A DNA stretch of 64,000 nt from an uncultured Ruminococcus sp. (GCA_945877315.1 CAMCRP010000007.1:16396-80395), one strand, 5' to 3'. Shown: positions 8,550 through 17,864, numbered from the stretch's first letter. Program-made: numbers and translations. The notes: generated by a model not told the origin, from the letters alone.

Positions 8550-9336
8550 ATCGGCTGCTCCTTTCGGTGAATAGGCTGATATTGTCTATAAGAGAGGCGG
8601 CTGCGGAGGCAGTTCCAAGACCATTTTTTTCGGCTAAACGGAAAGCGTCCTCGCCGCATTTCCCGAATGTTCGGACGGCGAGTCTGCAAGCTTCGGCGGG
8701 GTCTTCCCGTGAAACAGTCATGGCTGCACAGACAAGGCTTGTGAGCATACAGCCTGTGCCCGTTATTTTTTTCATATGCGGGACGCCGCATTTTTCGGTG
8801 AAAACGGTTCTTCCGTCGTAAATATAGTCGGTTTCGCCCGTCATAACAATAACAGCATTCGTCTTATTGTATGCAGAAATAACTGTTTCACGGGAAATAT
8901 CCTCGGAAATTGCATCGCCCGAATCAACGCCCTTTTCCCCCGACATTATCCCGCAAACGGCGGATATTTCCGAAAAATTCCCCCGAATGGCGGTTATAAC
9001 GCCCGCATCGAGCAGCTGTTTTGCGGCATTTCGGCGAAACTCGGAAACTCCCGCACCTACCGGGTCAAGCACAACGGGGATATGCTTTCTCTTTGCTGCT
9101 TCTGCGGAAAGCAGCATGGCGTCCAGCTTTTCGGGGGAAAGCATACCGAGGTTCAGCACCAAACCGTCGGAATGTGCGGTGATATCTGCGGTTTCAAGGG
9201 CACAGTCAGCCATTATGGGAGATGCGCCGCAGGCAAGCAGAATATTTGCGCACTGATTTATGGTGACATAGTTTGTGATACAGTGTATCAGCGGCGATTT
9301 TTCAGCGATTTTGGCAAACAGTTCTTCGGGTATCAC
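8536..9336 (-). CDS. thiM: Hydroxyethylthiazole kinase
   Basis: This is a 266-residue ribokinase-like ThiM. Hallmarks are CITNYVTINQCANILLACG near the N-terminus, VVLDPVGAG, IRGNFSEI and the anion-hole motif KKITGTGCMLTSLVCA. It phosphorylates salvaged hydroxyethylthiazole, supplying ThiE. It starts 10 bases after thiW, with AGGAGA upstream, and ends inside thiE. Length is usual for the family. Confidence 0.95.
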   Translation of the reverse strand: MIPEELFAKIAEKSPLIHCITNYVTINQCANILLACGASPIMADCALETADITAHSDGLVLNLGMLSPEKLDAMLLSAEAAKRKHIPVVLDPVGAGVSEFRRNAAKQLLDAGVITAIRGNFSEISAVCGIMSGEKGVDSGDAISEDISRETVISAYNKTNAVIVMTGETDYIYDGRTVFTEKCGVPHMKKITGTGCMLTSLVCAAMTVSREDPAEACRLAVRTFGKCGEDAFRLAEKNGLGTASAAASLIDNISLFTERSSRFEKL

Positions 9337-9346
9337 GGCTTCTCCT

Positions 9347-9859
9347 TTATGTGTTCAGACTTTTATCAAACATATCAAGCAGTCCTGCTTTTTTGAATGC
9401 AGTCACGAAAATAATTGCGATTATGGTGCCGCCCAGACTGCTTATTCCAAAGGGAATAACATAGGTAAACAGCGCAGCCTCCTTGCCCATAACAAGCGTT
9501 GCAATGGGAAAACAGAGCATTGCTCCTATAAGTCCCGTTCCAACTACCTCGCCTATATAGGCAAGGGGCAGCTTCTTAAATTTCTGATAGAGAAATCCGC
9601 AGAGAAACGCTCCGCACATACTTCCCGGGAACGCCAGCAGCGAGCCTGTTCCCAAAATATTTCGGATAAGACTTGTGACAAACGCCGCTCCCAGACCGTA
9701 CCAGGGACCCAGGAACACGCCGCAAAGCACATTTACAAGGTGCTGTATGGGAAAGCACTTTGACGCTCCCACGGGTATTGACAGGGGAGAGCAGACCACT
9801 GCAAGCGCGCAGAGAAGTGCGGCGGCAACAAGCTTTTTCAGTTCGATTTTTCTTTTCAT
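9347..9859 (-). CDS. thiW: ECF transporter S component ThiW
   Basis: The 170-residue protein has five or six hydrophobic segments and the ThiW pattern: KKLVAAALLCALAVVCSPLSIPVGASKCFPIQHLVNVL, read in pieces at residues 8-45, and LGTGSLLAFPGSMCGAFL. ThiW is the substrate-binding subunit of an energy-coupling-factor importer believed to bring in thiazole, which suits its place before thiM. The shared EcfA/EcfT module is not in this window. The SD AAAGGA lies inside a potential long-range stem, described under the leader. Confidence 0.88.
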   Translation of the reverse strand: MKRKIELKKLVAAALLCALAVVCSPLSIPVGASKCFPIQHLVNVLCGVFLGPWYGLGAAFVTSLIRNILGTGSLLAFPGSMCGAFLCGFLYQKFKKLPLAYIGEVVGTGLIGAMLCFPIATLVMGKEAALFTYVIPFGISSLGGTIIAIIFVTAFKKAGLLDMFDKSLNT

Positions 9860-9990
9860 TTTCGGTAACGTCCTTTCGTTTATCTGTCCGATAAATGGGA
9901 CATTACCGCAGAGCTATCCCGTTAAAATATCGAACAGAAAGATATTCTAACGGTCGATACTCAAAAGTATCCTCTCACTCCGAAACACGG
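9860..9990 (-). promoter_or_regulatory. Structured leader of thiW-thiM-thiE, not TPP type
   Basis: Three helices can be drawn on the minus strand. GATAC/GTATC covers 9956-9971. A 13-bp stem with one mismatch pairs 9941-9953 with 9919-9931. GGTAATGTCC (9907-9898) pairs with GGACGTTACC (9873-9864), with one wobble, and this last stem buries the thiW Shine-Dalgarno. GGGA/TCCC (9920-9917 with 9900-9897) would compete with it. The TPP consensus (CTGAGA, then ACCTGAT and TAATGCC) is absent. It behaves like a translational riboswitch, but the class is unknown. Confidence 0.5.
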
Positions 9991-10010
9991 ATTCCCTCGC
10001 ATTATTTTTA

Positions 10011-10035
10011 GCCGAAACGGCGCTCCCCGCTCGGC
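10011..10035 (-). other. Hairpin after thiC
   Basis: GCCGA pairs with TCGGC around a GC-rich loop, 19 bases past the thiC stop. The downstream sequence on the minus strand is TAAAAATAAT, not U-rich. It is a possible weak terminator or the 5' boundary of the thiW leader. Confidence 0.35.
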
Positions 10036-10053
10036 ATATCAAAGGTAAATCGG

Positions 10054-11364
10054 TTATTTTTCAGAACAGAATTTAACCTCTTTGCCCTCTAATATCATAT
10101 TGGTAGTCCTCATAGCGCACATTTTTCCGCACATAGAGCAGGTGTGCCTGTCGGAAGGCGGTGTGGACTCGAAATAGCGGCGTGCCTTGTCGGGGTCGAT
10201 GGCGTAGGAGAACATTTCCTCCCAGTCCACACGGCGGCGGGCATCGCTCATTTTGTTGTCTATATCCCTTGCGCCCTTTATTCCCTTGGCAATATCGGCG
10301 GCATGGGCGGCTATTTTTGAAGCAACTATTCCTTCACGAACATCGTCAATATCGGGCAGACGCAGATGCTCGGCGGGGGTAACATAGCAGAGAAAATCTG
10401 CGCCGTTTGCCGCTGCAATAGCTCCGCCTATCGCCGATGTTATGTGGTCATATCCCGGGGCAATATCTGTAACCAGAGGTCCAAGCACGTAGAAAGGCGC
10501 ATTGTGGCAGATACGCTTTTGCAGGGTCATATTTGCGGCAATTTCGTTCATTGCCATATGCCCGGGTCCTTCCACCATGACTTGAACGTCCTTTTCCCAG
10601 GCACGCTTTGTCAGTGCACCCAGCTCGATAAGCTCGCTTATTTGACCCGCATCGGTGCTGTCATCAATGGAACCGGGACGAAGCGCATCTCCAAGGCTAA
10701 TGGTAACATCATACTCACGGAGAATGTCCAAAACCTCGTCATAATGCTCATAAAACGGGTTTTCATTGCCTGTCATTTCCATCCAGGCAAACAGCAGAGA
10801 ACCGCCTCTTGACACAATATTCGTCAGACGCTTGTCCCGCTTGAAGCACTCAACGGCACGCTTGTTTATGCCCGCATGAATGGTCATAAAGTCAACGCCT
10901 TCCTCGGCATGCGCCCTTACCACCTTCAGAAAATCCTCGGCGGTAATGTCAAGGAGATCCTTTTCCAGATAGCCGATGGCGTCGTACATGGGGACAGTTC
11001 CTATCATGGCGGGGGACATATCTATAAGCTGACGGCGGAAGGTGTTTGTCTTTCCGTAGTTGGACAGATCCATTATGGCTTCACAGCCGAATTTTATTGC
11101 CATTCTGACCTTTTCAAGCTCGGTGTCATAGTTTTTGCAGTCGCCCGAAATTCCCAGATTTACGTTGATCTTTGTCCGCAGACCCTGTCCGATACCCTCG
11201 GGGGACAGGGAGGTGTGGCGGATATTTGCGGGGATAGCAACCGTTCCCTCAGCAACTTTCTCCATTATTGTTTCGGGGGATAAGCCTTCTTTTTCCGCAA
11301 CGGCTTTCATCTGTTCCGTTATAATGCCTTTTTTGGCGGCTTCCATTTGTGTTTTGTATTCCAT
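10054..11364 (-). CDS. thiC: Phosphomethylpyrimidine synthase
   Basis: This 436-residue radical-SAM enzyme converts aminoimidazole ribotide to HMP phosphate. Landmarks are [44 protein letters not shown] and DIAPGYDHI. Cysteines 409, 412 and 416 (CSMCGKMC) bind the FeS cluster; the CX2CX3C spacing is one residue shorter than the CX2CX4C of the enterobacterial enzyme. The start at 11364 has a ribosome site (AAAGGAC), whereas the frame extends to 11433 through the riboswitch terminator. Transcription is controlled by the TPP element upstream. Confidence 0.96.
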   Translation of the reverse strand: MEYKTQMEAAKKGIITEQMKAVAEKEGLSPETIMEKVAEGTVAIPANIRHTSLSPEGIGQGLRTKINVNLGISGDCKNYDTELEKVRMAIKFGCEAIMDLSNYGKTNTFRRQLIDMSPAMIGTVPMYDAIGYLEKDLLDITAEDFLKVVRAHAEEGVDFMTIHAGINKRAVECFKRDKRLTNIVSRGGSLLFAWMEMTGNENPFYEHYDEVLDILREYDVTISLGDALRPGSIDDSTDAGQISELIELGALTKRAWEKDVQVMVEGPGHMAMNEIAANMTLQKRICHNAPFYVLGPLVTDIAPGYDHITSAIGGAIAAANGADFLCYVTPAEHLRLPDIDDVREGIVASKIAAHAADIAKGIKGARDIDNKMSDARRRVDWEEMFSYAIDPDKARRYFESTPPSDRHTCSMCGKMCAMRTTNMILEGKEVKFCSEK

Positions 11365-11383
11365 AAAAACAGTCCTTTCAAAC

Positions 11384-11409
11384 AAAAAAGTGCGCCCGAC
11401 AAGGCACAC
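11384..11409 (-). terminator. Riboswitch-controlled terminator before thiC
   Basis: On the minus strand a 7-bp stem (11409-11403 with 11396-11390, one G-T pair) has a 6-base loop and is followed by TTTTTT. It lies between the TPP aptamer and the thiC ribosome site, so it is the expression platform of a transcription-terminating riboswitch. Confidence 0.85.
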
Positions 11410-11452
11410 CCGCACGAAAAAACAGCAAAGCAAACAGCAAGGCTGTAATATT

Positions 11453-11527
11453 TCCCTACGTTGGCATTACCCAAATCAGGTCAGGTCGAAGTTTGATTAC
11501 TTCCTCTCAGCCTGCACACAAGCTCCC
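11453..11527 (-). ncRNA. TPP riboswitch aptamer
   Basis: The minus strand carries the THI-element signature in order: GGGAGCTT, GCTGAGAGG, a P3 stem, GACCTGACCTGAT, GGGTAATGCC and CGTAGGGAA. When bound by thiamine pyrophosphate it should shut off thiC through the terminator at 11384-11409. Confidence 0.95.
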
Positions 11528-11536
11528 TTTTTTATT

Positions 11537-11566
11537 ATTATATCATATGGTTTATGGGATTGTCAA
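11537..11566 (-). promoter_or_regulatory. thiC promoter
   Basis: TTGACA (11566-11561), an 18-base spacer and TATAAT (11542-11537) lie directly upstream of the TPP aptamer, so transcription starts almost at its first base. Between here and 11818 the sequence is AT-rich with no gene seen. Confidence 0.85.
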
Positions 11567-11817
11567 TTTCCTTATTGTTACTTATCTTTATTTTTCAAAA
11601 TAGCCATATTTATTATAGACATAATAAATAGAAGTATTAAAATAAAAATAGAAATCTGAATTTTGTCTTTATTTCAAATATAATAAAACAAGAAACAATG
11701 AACAGATGTAATCATCCTATGCGATGCTATAATGATTATCTGTATATTCGGACAAATAGAGTTAGAAATTTATCGACATTATTCACATAAAATTTACACT
11801 TAACATTTCCGTAATGC

Positions 11818-11846
11818 TTTCATCATAATGAAAAATGTGGTATTAT
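11818..11846 (+). promoter_or_regulatory. Possible promoter of the chemoreceptor-like gene
   Basis: TTTCAT (11818-11823), a 17-base spacer and TATTAT (11841-11846). The -35 box is weak. Confidence 0.4.
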
Positions 11847-11883
11847 ATCTATATGTATATTTTGGCGAAAAGAGGTGAGCCGA

Positions 11884-13446
11884 GTGAAAAAAATACTGAT
11901 CTCTGCGGTAACTGCGCTTATTGCGGCGGCGGTGACCTTTGCATCTGCCGAAATAACTACCGTTGCTTCTGCGAAAAAGGGTGCTTCTGCAGTTGCGGAG
12001 GGTGCGGCGGCAGCTGTAAGTCAGTATGCGGGAGGTCTTTCTGCGGCGGCTAATGAAGCTTCGGAAAACTATGCTTTTACCATTGTTCCGTATGTTGTGG
12101 GTACGGGCTTTCTGAAATACAAAAACGACCTTATGTCCGATAAAGAGTACATATACGACTATGTTCCCGCAGGTTCGACAGTCGGATATCTGAATAAGCG
12201 TGATTTTTCCGATATTACCGCACTTAGGACGGCTCACAGCGGAACCATTTCCGAAGCGGAGGTAACGAAGGACGGGAAATTGATAGTTGCTGTTCCCGTA
12301 CTGACAAAGGGAACTGTCAGCGGTGCGCTTCTCTGCATTTCCGACCTTAGCCGTATTGAAGAAATATGCGATGGATTTAAGGGATACGATATAGCTGTTT
12401 ACTGCGGAAAAAACCTTATTTTAGGGGATAAGTCCCTGAAATCGGACGGTTCCGCTGCGGCGGTGGGAGAATGGAAGGTCTATGCACGGGGAGAAATGTC
12501 CCGAACACCCGCATTGATAGGCTCGCTGTCGGTGGCACTTTTGGTGTTTGTGGGGGCGTATTTGGGCATGCGCCTTGCGGAGAAGGGCGGCAAGCCTGCG
12601 GAAACTGTTCCAACTAAGGCTGTTCCCGAAAAAATAGTCAAAATCACTCCCGATTTAACGGAGATAATTGCAAGGATAGACAAGCTTGGAAACGGTGATT
12701 TTACGTCGCCTGTGCCGCATATTGCCGACAAGCGTCTTGAAAATTCCGTGAAGAATGCTGCGGACGGGCTTTCACGTTCGGCAGCCTTCGATTCAAAGCG
12801 TGTTTCCGATGAAGCAGCGCAGTTAAAGGCTTCCGTGGAGCAGTCGCAAAAGCGTATAGAAGAGCTTGAACGTCAGCTTGCTTCGGCGGAAAGAAGGGCG
12901 GCTGTTAAGGCTGTCGCTCCTGCGGAAAAACCTGTTAAAAATGATGTTAAGCCCTTAGTTAAGACTGTTGAGAAAATTGTTACAGTTCCCGCCGAGGATA
13001 GCGGAGAGGTTCTTGAATTGAGGGAAAAGCTTGGAACGGTGTCGGGAAAATTGTCCCTTTTATTGGACAGATTGTCTGCCGAGCGTGAAGATGTTTCCCT
13101 TATCAGAGGGGCTATGACCTACATAAACAAGGCGTCCGACGGCATCAAGGGCATTGTTTCCGTTATCGAGGACGTTGCATTTCAGACAAATATGCTTGCC
13201 CTGAACGCTGCCGTTGAAGCGGCAAAGGCTGGGGAGGCGGGTTCGGGCTTTGCTGTTGTTGCCGAGGAGGTAAGGCGGCTTGCTTCGGACAGCTCCAAGA
13301 ATGCGGGGAACACCTCTGCGCTGCTGGGTGAATCTGCCCGTGCCGTTAAAAATGCACAGACGGCTGTTAAGAAGGCGTCTGACGGTATGGATGAGATCAT
13401 TGGGGAGTTGGACGGTATAATTTCGGAGTTAAATGATAAAGCTTGA
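11884..13446 (+). CDS. Methyl-accepting chemotaxis-like protein with a short signalling domain
   Basis: This 520-residue protein has an N-terminal membrane anchor (about 4-22), an extracytoplasmic region and a second membrane segment (about 210-229). A linker with a coiled coil (about 300-340) follows, then the chemoreceptor tip at 428-475 ([20 protein letters not shown], then [12 protein letters not shown]). Only 45 residues follow the tip, where a normal receptor has over 100, and no HAMP domain is evident. It may signal to CheA/CheW or be a degenerate receptor. The start is GTG 11884, 8 bases after AGAGG; the GTG at 11875 overlaps that ribosome site. No che genes are nearby. Confidence 0.8.
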   Translation: MKKILISAVTALIAAAVTFASAEITTVASAKKGASAVAEGAAAAVSQYAGGLSAAANEASENYAFTIVPYVVGTGFLKYKNDLMSDKEYIYDYVPAGSTVGYLNKRDFSDITALRTAHSGTISEAEVTKDGKLIVAVPVLTKGTVSGALLCISDLSRIEEICDGFKGYDIAVYCGKNLILGDKSLKSDGSAAAVGEWKVYARGEMSRTPALIGSLSVALLVFVGAYLGMRLAEKGGKPAETVPTKAVPEKIVKITPDLTEIIARIDKLGNGDFTSPVPHIADKRLENSVKNAADGLSRSAAFDSKRVSDEAAQLKASVEQSQKRIEELERQLASAERRAAVKAVAPAEKPVKNDVKPLVKTVEKIVTVPAEDSGEVLELREKLGTVSGKLSLLLDRLSAEREDVSLIRGAMTYINKASDGIKGIVSVIEDVAFQTNMLALNAAVEAAKAGEAGSGFAVVAEEVRRLASDSSKNAGNTSALLGESARAVKNAQTAVKKASDGMDEIIGELDGIISELNDKA

Positions 13447-13482
13447 TTTTTGACATATATTTGAAATTACGGAGGGACAGAA

Positions 13483-13680
13483 ATGGATTCAAAGAAAATC
13501 AACATAATGTGGTCATTAAGCTTAATTATAATAGGTGTCGCAACGATTATTTTGGCGGGAGCAAACATTATCGGCATAGAGCTTTCCGATATTGCCGCAA
13601 GAATTTTGGGTGTGCTTGATTTGGTTTCACTTTCCGTTTTGGCATTTTCAACTGTAAAAAAGGCTCAAAACAAAAAGTAG
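13483..13680 (+). CDS. Small two-TM membrane protein
   Basis: The 65-residue protein has hydrophobic stretches at about 9-27 and 40-57 and a lysine-rich tail (KKAQNKK). The ribosome site GGAGGG stands 7 bases before ATG. It follows the chemoreceptor-like gene by 36 bases and may share its transcript. The family is not recognised; it is called coding because of the ribosome site and membrane-protein composition. Confidence 0.6.
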   Translation: MDSKKINIMWSLSLIIIGVATIILAGANIIGIELSDIAARILGVLDLVSLSVLAFSTVKKAQNKK

Positions 13681-13726
13681 TTTCATAGTATCTGTATATA
13701 ACATATCGAAAAATAGGTGACTGATT

Positions 13727-15052
13727 ATGAAGAAAAAGGTCATAATAGCGGTTCTTGTCATCATTCTGTCAGTTCTTATGTTCAATCCTATTACCATAGG
13801 AATCACTGGTCTGTTACTGGAAGATGCAAAAAATAAACTTGAAGAAATGGCTGATAAATGTGCAACTGCTGTCAACACTCCCATTTCCATTGAAAAGGCG
13901 TCCGATTTCATTTTGGAAAAATACGGGGGAAAATATTCTTCCGAGCTTGAAACGGTAGAAAGCTTTTATTCTGTCGATTCATACGGAACAAGCCTTTTAA
14001 GTTCTGCCGATGGATATGTTTATTGTGTAAAAAAAGAGGATTCTTACACATTTTATGACAGTTATCAATACGAAGAGATAAAAGCGGCTGTTGCAAGCGA
14101 TATAGAAAGCTATTTTTCGGAGCATTCGGGGAAACTCATCAATGCGGTATTTGAGGTTTATGAAGAGGATTATCATACAGATGAGAATTATTGCTTTATG
14201 TTTTCATCTTATTTTGATGGTGATATAAAGAAGTTTGTGAACAGTAATGTTCTTTCACTTTATGGATATGTTACGATAGAAGGCGAAAAGTCGCAAACGC
14301 CCAAATATATTGAGGATATAAACAGCGTTTTTTCGGAATATGAGAGTGACTATTCACAATTATCTCTTCGTATAAAGGTAAAGGATAAGGAACTGACACT
14401 TCCCGATTTGCCAAATGGAAATTATTTCGATTATTTTTCGGGCGGGAATGACAGGGAAGGTTATTCCTTTATTGATGCTGATATTCCTTCGGGCGGCAAA
14501 TTCCTCGAAAGTCTTGTCTGCGGATATTCTCGTCCATCTCAGTATTATGGAGAAGGTCAGGAAAGAAGGGTATATTCTGTTGATTTTAATCCATACGATG
14601 AAAATACCGATATGTCTATTAGCAGGGTAGACAGCAGCGAGGACAACGCTCCCGTGTCCCTGACAGTTATTGATACGGAATGCATTAGCGTATGGAAAGA
14701 GGATAATAGGGCACGAAGTCCAAAGCCTGATGAAATTCCGCTGAAACTCAGCAGCAAGGCTTTGAAGATAGATATTCCCGGAAGAGATTATTCCGTCATA
14801 AGGCTGAACAGAGAGTTTTACGATCTATCTGAAAAAACGGTGCCGCTTTGTTTGGCGGAGGGCGGCGGTATATATGAGGGAAATGTTTATTACCAAACTA
14901 TCGGCTGGGTCGGCAATGCACAGGGTGAAAATATCACTAACCGTGATATTTGCTTTGATGGCTGGTATTATGTTGATGATGAATATTTTTATATTGCTTA
15001 TCCGTACTTTAATGAAAATCATATAATAGCCTTTGCCGAAACAGAGAGGTGA
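13727..15052 (+). CDS. Membrane-anchored or secreted protein of unknown function
   Basis: The 441-residue protein starts with a signal sequence or anchor (KKKVIIAVLVIILSVLMF). A long Tyr/Ser/Asp-rich extracytoplasmic part follows, with no domain I recognise. Aromatic, beta-type segments near the C-terminus (YFYIAYPYFNENHIIAFAE) suggest a folded surface domain. The GC content is lower than in neighbouring core genes, which hints at an accessory gene. The next gene begins 4 bases after its stop, so the two are probably co-expressed. Confidence 0.6.
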   Translation: MKKKVIIAVLVIILSVLMFNPITIGITGLLLEDAKNKLEEMADKCATAVNTPISIEKASDFILEKYGGKYSSELETVESFYSVDSYGTSLLSSADGYVYCVKKEDSYTFYDSYQYEEIKAAVASDIESYFSEHSGKLINAVFEVYEEDYHTDENYCFMFSSYFDGDIKKFVNSNVLSLYGYVTIEGEKSQTPKYIEDINSVFSEYESDYSQLSLRIKVKDKELTLPDLPNGNYFDYFSGGNDREGYSFIDADIPSGGKFLESLVCGYSRPSQYYGEGQERRVYSVDFNPYDENTDMSISRVDSSEDNAPVSLTVIDTECISVWKEDNRARSPKPDEIPLKLSSKALKIDIPGRDYSVIRLNREFYDLSEKTVPLCLAEGGGIYEGNVYYQTIGWVGNAQGENITNRDICFDGWYYVDDEYFYIAYPYFNENHIIAFAETER

Positions 15053-15056
15053 ATCT

Positions 15057-15281
15057 ATGAAAAACAGCAGAATTTGTCCCAAATGCCGAAAAGACGACAT
15101 AGTTATCGTTGACGGATATGCAGGCGCATACGGTTCGGGAAATAACATAATGACAGGCTTATCCATATTTTCCGCTGTTCCGGTAGACAGATATATTTGC
15201 TGCAGCTGCGGTTACACGGAGGAATGGATACGCAAAGAGGACATTGAAAAGCTTCGGAACAGTTCAAAATCGCATACATAA
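15057..15281 (+). CDS. Small zinc-ribbon protein
   Basis: This 74-residue protein has two cysteine pairs, CPKC near residue 7 and CCSCG near residue 46, a typical zinc-ribbon spacing. A Gly-rich hydrophobic stretch (YAGAYGSGNNIMTGLSIFS) lies between them. The start at 15057 has GAGAGGTG 5 bases upstream; the longer frame from 15033 lies inside the preceding gene. It ends just before a terminator. No function is assigned. Confidence 0.6.
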   Translation: MKNSRICPKCRKDDIVIVDGYAGAYGSGNNIMTGLSIFSAVPVDRYICCSCGYTEEWIRKEDIEKLRNSSKSHT

Positions 15282-15286
15282 AAATT

Positions 15287-15331
15287 TCCCGTCTGCAAAC
15301 TCGTTTTTGAGTGCATACGGGATATTTTTTT
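15287..15331 (+). terminator. Terminator after the zinc-ribbon gene
   Basis: TCCCGT (15287-15292) pairs with ACGGGA (15317-15322) around an inner stem of ACTC/GAGT, and then a run of T follows. Confidence 0.8.
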
Positions 15332-15387
15332 CAGCCGTAAAATTTCTTGGTGACAAGCCATTCCATTGCCTTTTCAAATCTGTCCTA

Positions 15388-16074
15388 TTAAACGGACACA
15401 TCATTTTTCGGAAGCTCGGCTTTTACGGCAATAAGGAACTTGATTTTCTTGCCTTCCTCCATAAACATTTTCTCGTGCTCGGTCATAACGTTGAACTCAT
15501 AGCCCGAGGTATGCAGGTCACGGGTGATATACTTTATCTCAAAGCCCGATTCTGCGAAATATTCCAGAGATTCCTCAAATAGCTCGTCGTCGTCCGTCTT
15601 GAAATGTATCTCGCAGCCGTCCTTTAAAATGGGGCGGTACTGCATTAGCTGCCTTGTGTGGGTCAGGCGGCGCTTTTTGTGACCCTTTTTCGGCCACGGA
15701 TTGCAGAAGTTTATGTAGATGCGGTCAATGCTCTGCTCGTCCATACAGGCGGTGCGGAGCATTTCAATGTTCTGGGAGATAAGGCGGATATTTTCGGGGG
15801 TCTTTCCAACTTCGGCAAATGCCTTTTCAATGGTGCGCCTTGCAACGCCCAGCATATCGCTCTTTATGTCCATGGCAATGTAGTTTATGTCGGGGTGAAG
15901 CAGTGCGGATTGTGCCGCAAAGCCGCCCTTTCCGCAGCCAAGCTCCAGATAAACGGGGGCTGTGCTGTCGCCGAAAAGCTTGTCCCACTTTCCTGCCTGC
16001 TCCGATGCAACGGGGATATAGTAGGGGCAGGCGTCCAGCTCGGGCTGTGCCCATTTTTTCTTTCTGATTCTCAT
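15388..16074 (-). CDS. trmB: tRNA (guanine-46-N7)-methyltransferase
   Basis: The 228-residue Rossmann methyltransferase has the SAM motif [10 protein letters not shown] near residue 45 and the family signature [11 protein letters not shown] near 124, then EIHFKTDD. It methylates G46 in the tRNA variable loop. The start at 16074 follows AAGGAG by 6 bases; an extension to 16146 lacks a ribosome site. A C-terminal FEVMTEHE-like segment ([13 protein letters not shown]) is also typical. Confidence 0.93.
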   Translation of the reverse strand: MRIRKKKWAQPELDACPYYIPVASEQAGKWDKLFGDSTAPVYLELGCGKGGFAAQSALLHPDINYIAMDIKSDMLGVARRTIEKAFAEVGKTPENIRLISQNIEMLRTACMDEQSIDRIYINFCNPWPKKGHKKRRLTHTRQLMQYRPILKDGCEIHFKTDDDELFEESLEYFAESGFEIKYITRDLHTSGYEFNVMTEHEKMFMEEGKKIKFLIAVKAELPKNDVSV

Positions 16075-16316
16075 AGCGTTCTCCTTGTAATTTCTAAAAT
16101 ATTCCGAATAATGTGCCATTCCCCGCTTTTTTGGAGAATGGCACACACATATTTATATTATACTGTAAAAATTTCCGAATGTCAATTGTTTTCAAAAAAG
16201 AGTGATTTTTAGCGTTGAGTTATAAGAGTTGAGTGAGTAATTGTTCGCATTTCACCTTAATTCAACACTAAACACTTAACATTTAACACTGATAATTTCA
16301 CTCTCCACTTTTCACA

Positions 16317-16916
16317 TTATTGTAAAATCGGCTGCAGCTGCCTACCTTCAAGAGCGGCAACAGCGGCTTCGGGAATTTTCGTGAAATCCGCTGCGGCTGA
16401 ACGTGGCTTCTTTTCGGAATCGTCCTGACAAATGGGGACAAAATAGAAGCATCTGCGGTTCATAAGGTCGCCGATATTTCTCGCACAGCCCGAAAGTGCG
16501 TCGTTTGTGGACAGGGCAATAAGTACGGGACGCTCATTTCTGATATGGCTTTTAACTGCCATTGTAACGGGAGTGTCGATAATGTCCAAAGCCAGCTTGG
16601 AGATGGTGTTTCCCGTGCAGGGGGCGATTATAAGCAGGTCGAAAAGCCTTTTGGGGCCGATAGGTTCGGCGGCGGGAATGTCGGAGATAATTGGCTTGCC
16701 GCAGATTTCTTCGAGAAATTTTCGGTGGCTTTCGGCTGTACCGAATTTTGTGTCTGCGGAAAATGCGTTATATGACATAATGGGAGTAAGGTCGGCACCT
16801 GCGGCTTTCAGGGCTTCCAGCTGTGCGAAAGCCTTTGAAAAGGTGCAGAAGGAGCCGCATACCGCAAAGCCTATCCTCTTACCCCTGAGTTTTTCAAGTA
16901 TTTCATCGGATATCAA
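16317..16916 (-). CDS. spoVFB: Dipicolinate synthase subunit B
   Basis: This 199-residue flavoprotein-family protein matches SpoVFB/DpaB: GKRIGFAVCGSFCTFSKAF at the N-terminus, LLIIAPCTGNTISKLA near 96 and FYFVPICQDD near 157. With subunit A it oxidises dihydrodipicolinate to dipicolinic acid in the mother cell; the product is then moved into the spore core by SpoVA proteins, two of which are encoded at 25575-26956. Its start overlaps the stop of subunit A by 4 bases (ATGA), a sign of translational coupling. Confidence 0.93.
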   Translation of the reverse strand: MISDEILEKLRGKRIGFAVCGSFCTFSKAFAQLEALKAAGADLTPIMSYNAFSADTKFGTAESHRKFLEEICGKPIISDIPAAEPIGPKRLFDLLIIAPCTGNTISKLALDIIDTPVTMAVKSHIRNERPVLIALSTNDALSGCARNIGDLMNRRCFYFVPICQDDSEKKPRSAAADFTKIPEAAVAALEGRQLQPILQ

Positions 16917-17785
16917 GAGTGTTCGCTCCTTTCTTCCAGAATGTTGTAAATGGCGGAGGCGATTATCCTTCCCGCAGTCACGGGCGCAGTCTTTCCGGGC
17001 AGGGACAGGGCGTGAATGGCTTTTACGCAGGAATGTTCCGCCGCATGGAAGTCAACGCCGCCCGGCTTTGATGCCAGATCTATCAGCAAACAGTCCGATT
17101 TTAGGGACAGCAGTCTTTCCTCATCAAAGATAAGTGAGGGGACGGTGTTGAAGATTATGCAGAATTTGTAAAGTTCGCCATCTATTTCGGATATGTTAAG
17201 AGGCGTGCAGCCGTAGATCTCAGCCCATGCCAGATCGGAATATTTCCGTGCCGCCGCCGTGACCTTTGCGCCCATTGCGGTGAGAATTTTTATGAGCACC
17301 TTGGCAATGCGCCCCATACCCGTGATAAGTATCTGCTGACCGTAAATGGTTTCGTCCGTTTCGCTGATGGCTAACTGTACAGCACCTTCGGCAGTAGGGA
17401 CGGCATTTAGCACCGCCAGTTCTTCACGGTCAAGAAAATCGCAGACCGCAAAGCCCTGTTCCTCGAAATACCTATGTATCTCGGGGAATATTTTCCCGCC
17501 AAAAACAATACCGCCCGATTTTATGCCCGCAGACAGCTCCCTTATGGTGGGACAGCAGCTGCAAAGGGGACAGTTCAGCGTTACACCGTCCGCCGAAACG
17601 GGGAGGGGGAGCACCAGACAGTCCGCTTTTTCGGGCAGTTCGGATACTTTATTTATGGAAATTATGTCGGAATTCTCGAAAAATTTTCCGTCAATGCCTA
17701 TGGTGCTGACCATATCATTTTCGGAAAATGTGCGGGCAAGGCTCACCGAGCGCATATCACCGCCTGCCACAAGGAAGGTTTTCAT
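16913..17785 (-). CDS. spoVFA: Dipicolinate synthase subunit A
   Basis: The 290-residue protein has the DpaA N-terminus (KTFLVAGGDMRSVSLA) and a second Rossmann motif (ILITGMGRIAKVLIKILTAMG), the NAD(P)-binding half of the synthase. LIDLASKPGGVDF is another family landmark. The start at 17785 has AGAGGTGG upstream; the frame continues to 17899 through the promoter. It is the first gene of the two-gene DPA operon behind a sigma-K type promoter. Confidence 0.93.
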   Translation of the reverse strand: MKTFLVAGGDMRSVSLARTFSENDMVSTIGIDGKFFENSDIISINKVSELPEKADCLVLPLPVSADGVTLNCPLCSCCPTIRELSAGIKSGGIVFGGKIFPEIHRYFEEQGFAVCDFLDREELAVLNAVPTAEGAVQLAISETDETIYGQQILITGMGRIAKVLIKILTAMGAKVTAAARKYSDLAWAEIYGCTPLNISEIDGELYKFCIIFNTVPSLIFDEERLLSLKSDCLLIDLASKPGGVDFHAAEHSCVKAIHALSLPGKTAPVTAGRIIASAIYNILEERSEHS

Positions 17786-17838
17786 AACGCCACCTCTTTT
17801 GATAAGAAACCGATCGCTGCGGTTCCTTTGAATAGTAC

Positions 17839-17864
17839 AGTATATGCGGCAGATGGGGATTGGT
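17839..17864 (-). promoter_or_regulatory. Candidate sigma-K promoter of the DPA synthase operon
   Basis: On the minus strand AC (17864-17863), 16 bases and CATATACT (17846-17839) fit the AC-N16-CATANNNT pattern of sigma-K promoters. The predicted start is about 47 bases before the spoVFA codon. In Bacillus this operon is sigma-K dependent, which agrees. Confidence 0.5.

Noticed and set aside
9860..9990. TPP riboswitch upstream of thiW
   Set aside because: TGAGAGG followed by GACC looks similar at first, but ACCTGAT and TAATGCC(A)GCG are missing and the helices differ.
10366..11283. Plus-strand ORFs inside thiC
   Set aside because: Antisense shadows of a well conserved enzyme; no ribosome sites.
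16205..16316. Low-complexity stretch with repeated AACACTTAACATTTAACAC and CACTTTTCAC motifs (also 21627-21660)
   Set aside because: Degenerate and short; I could not define a repeat unit or a function.
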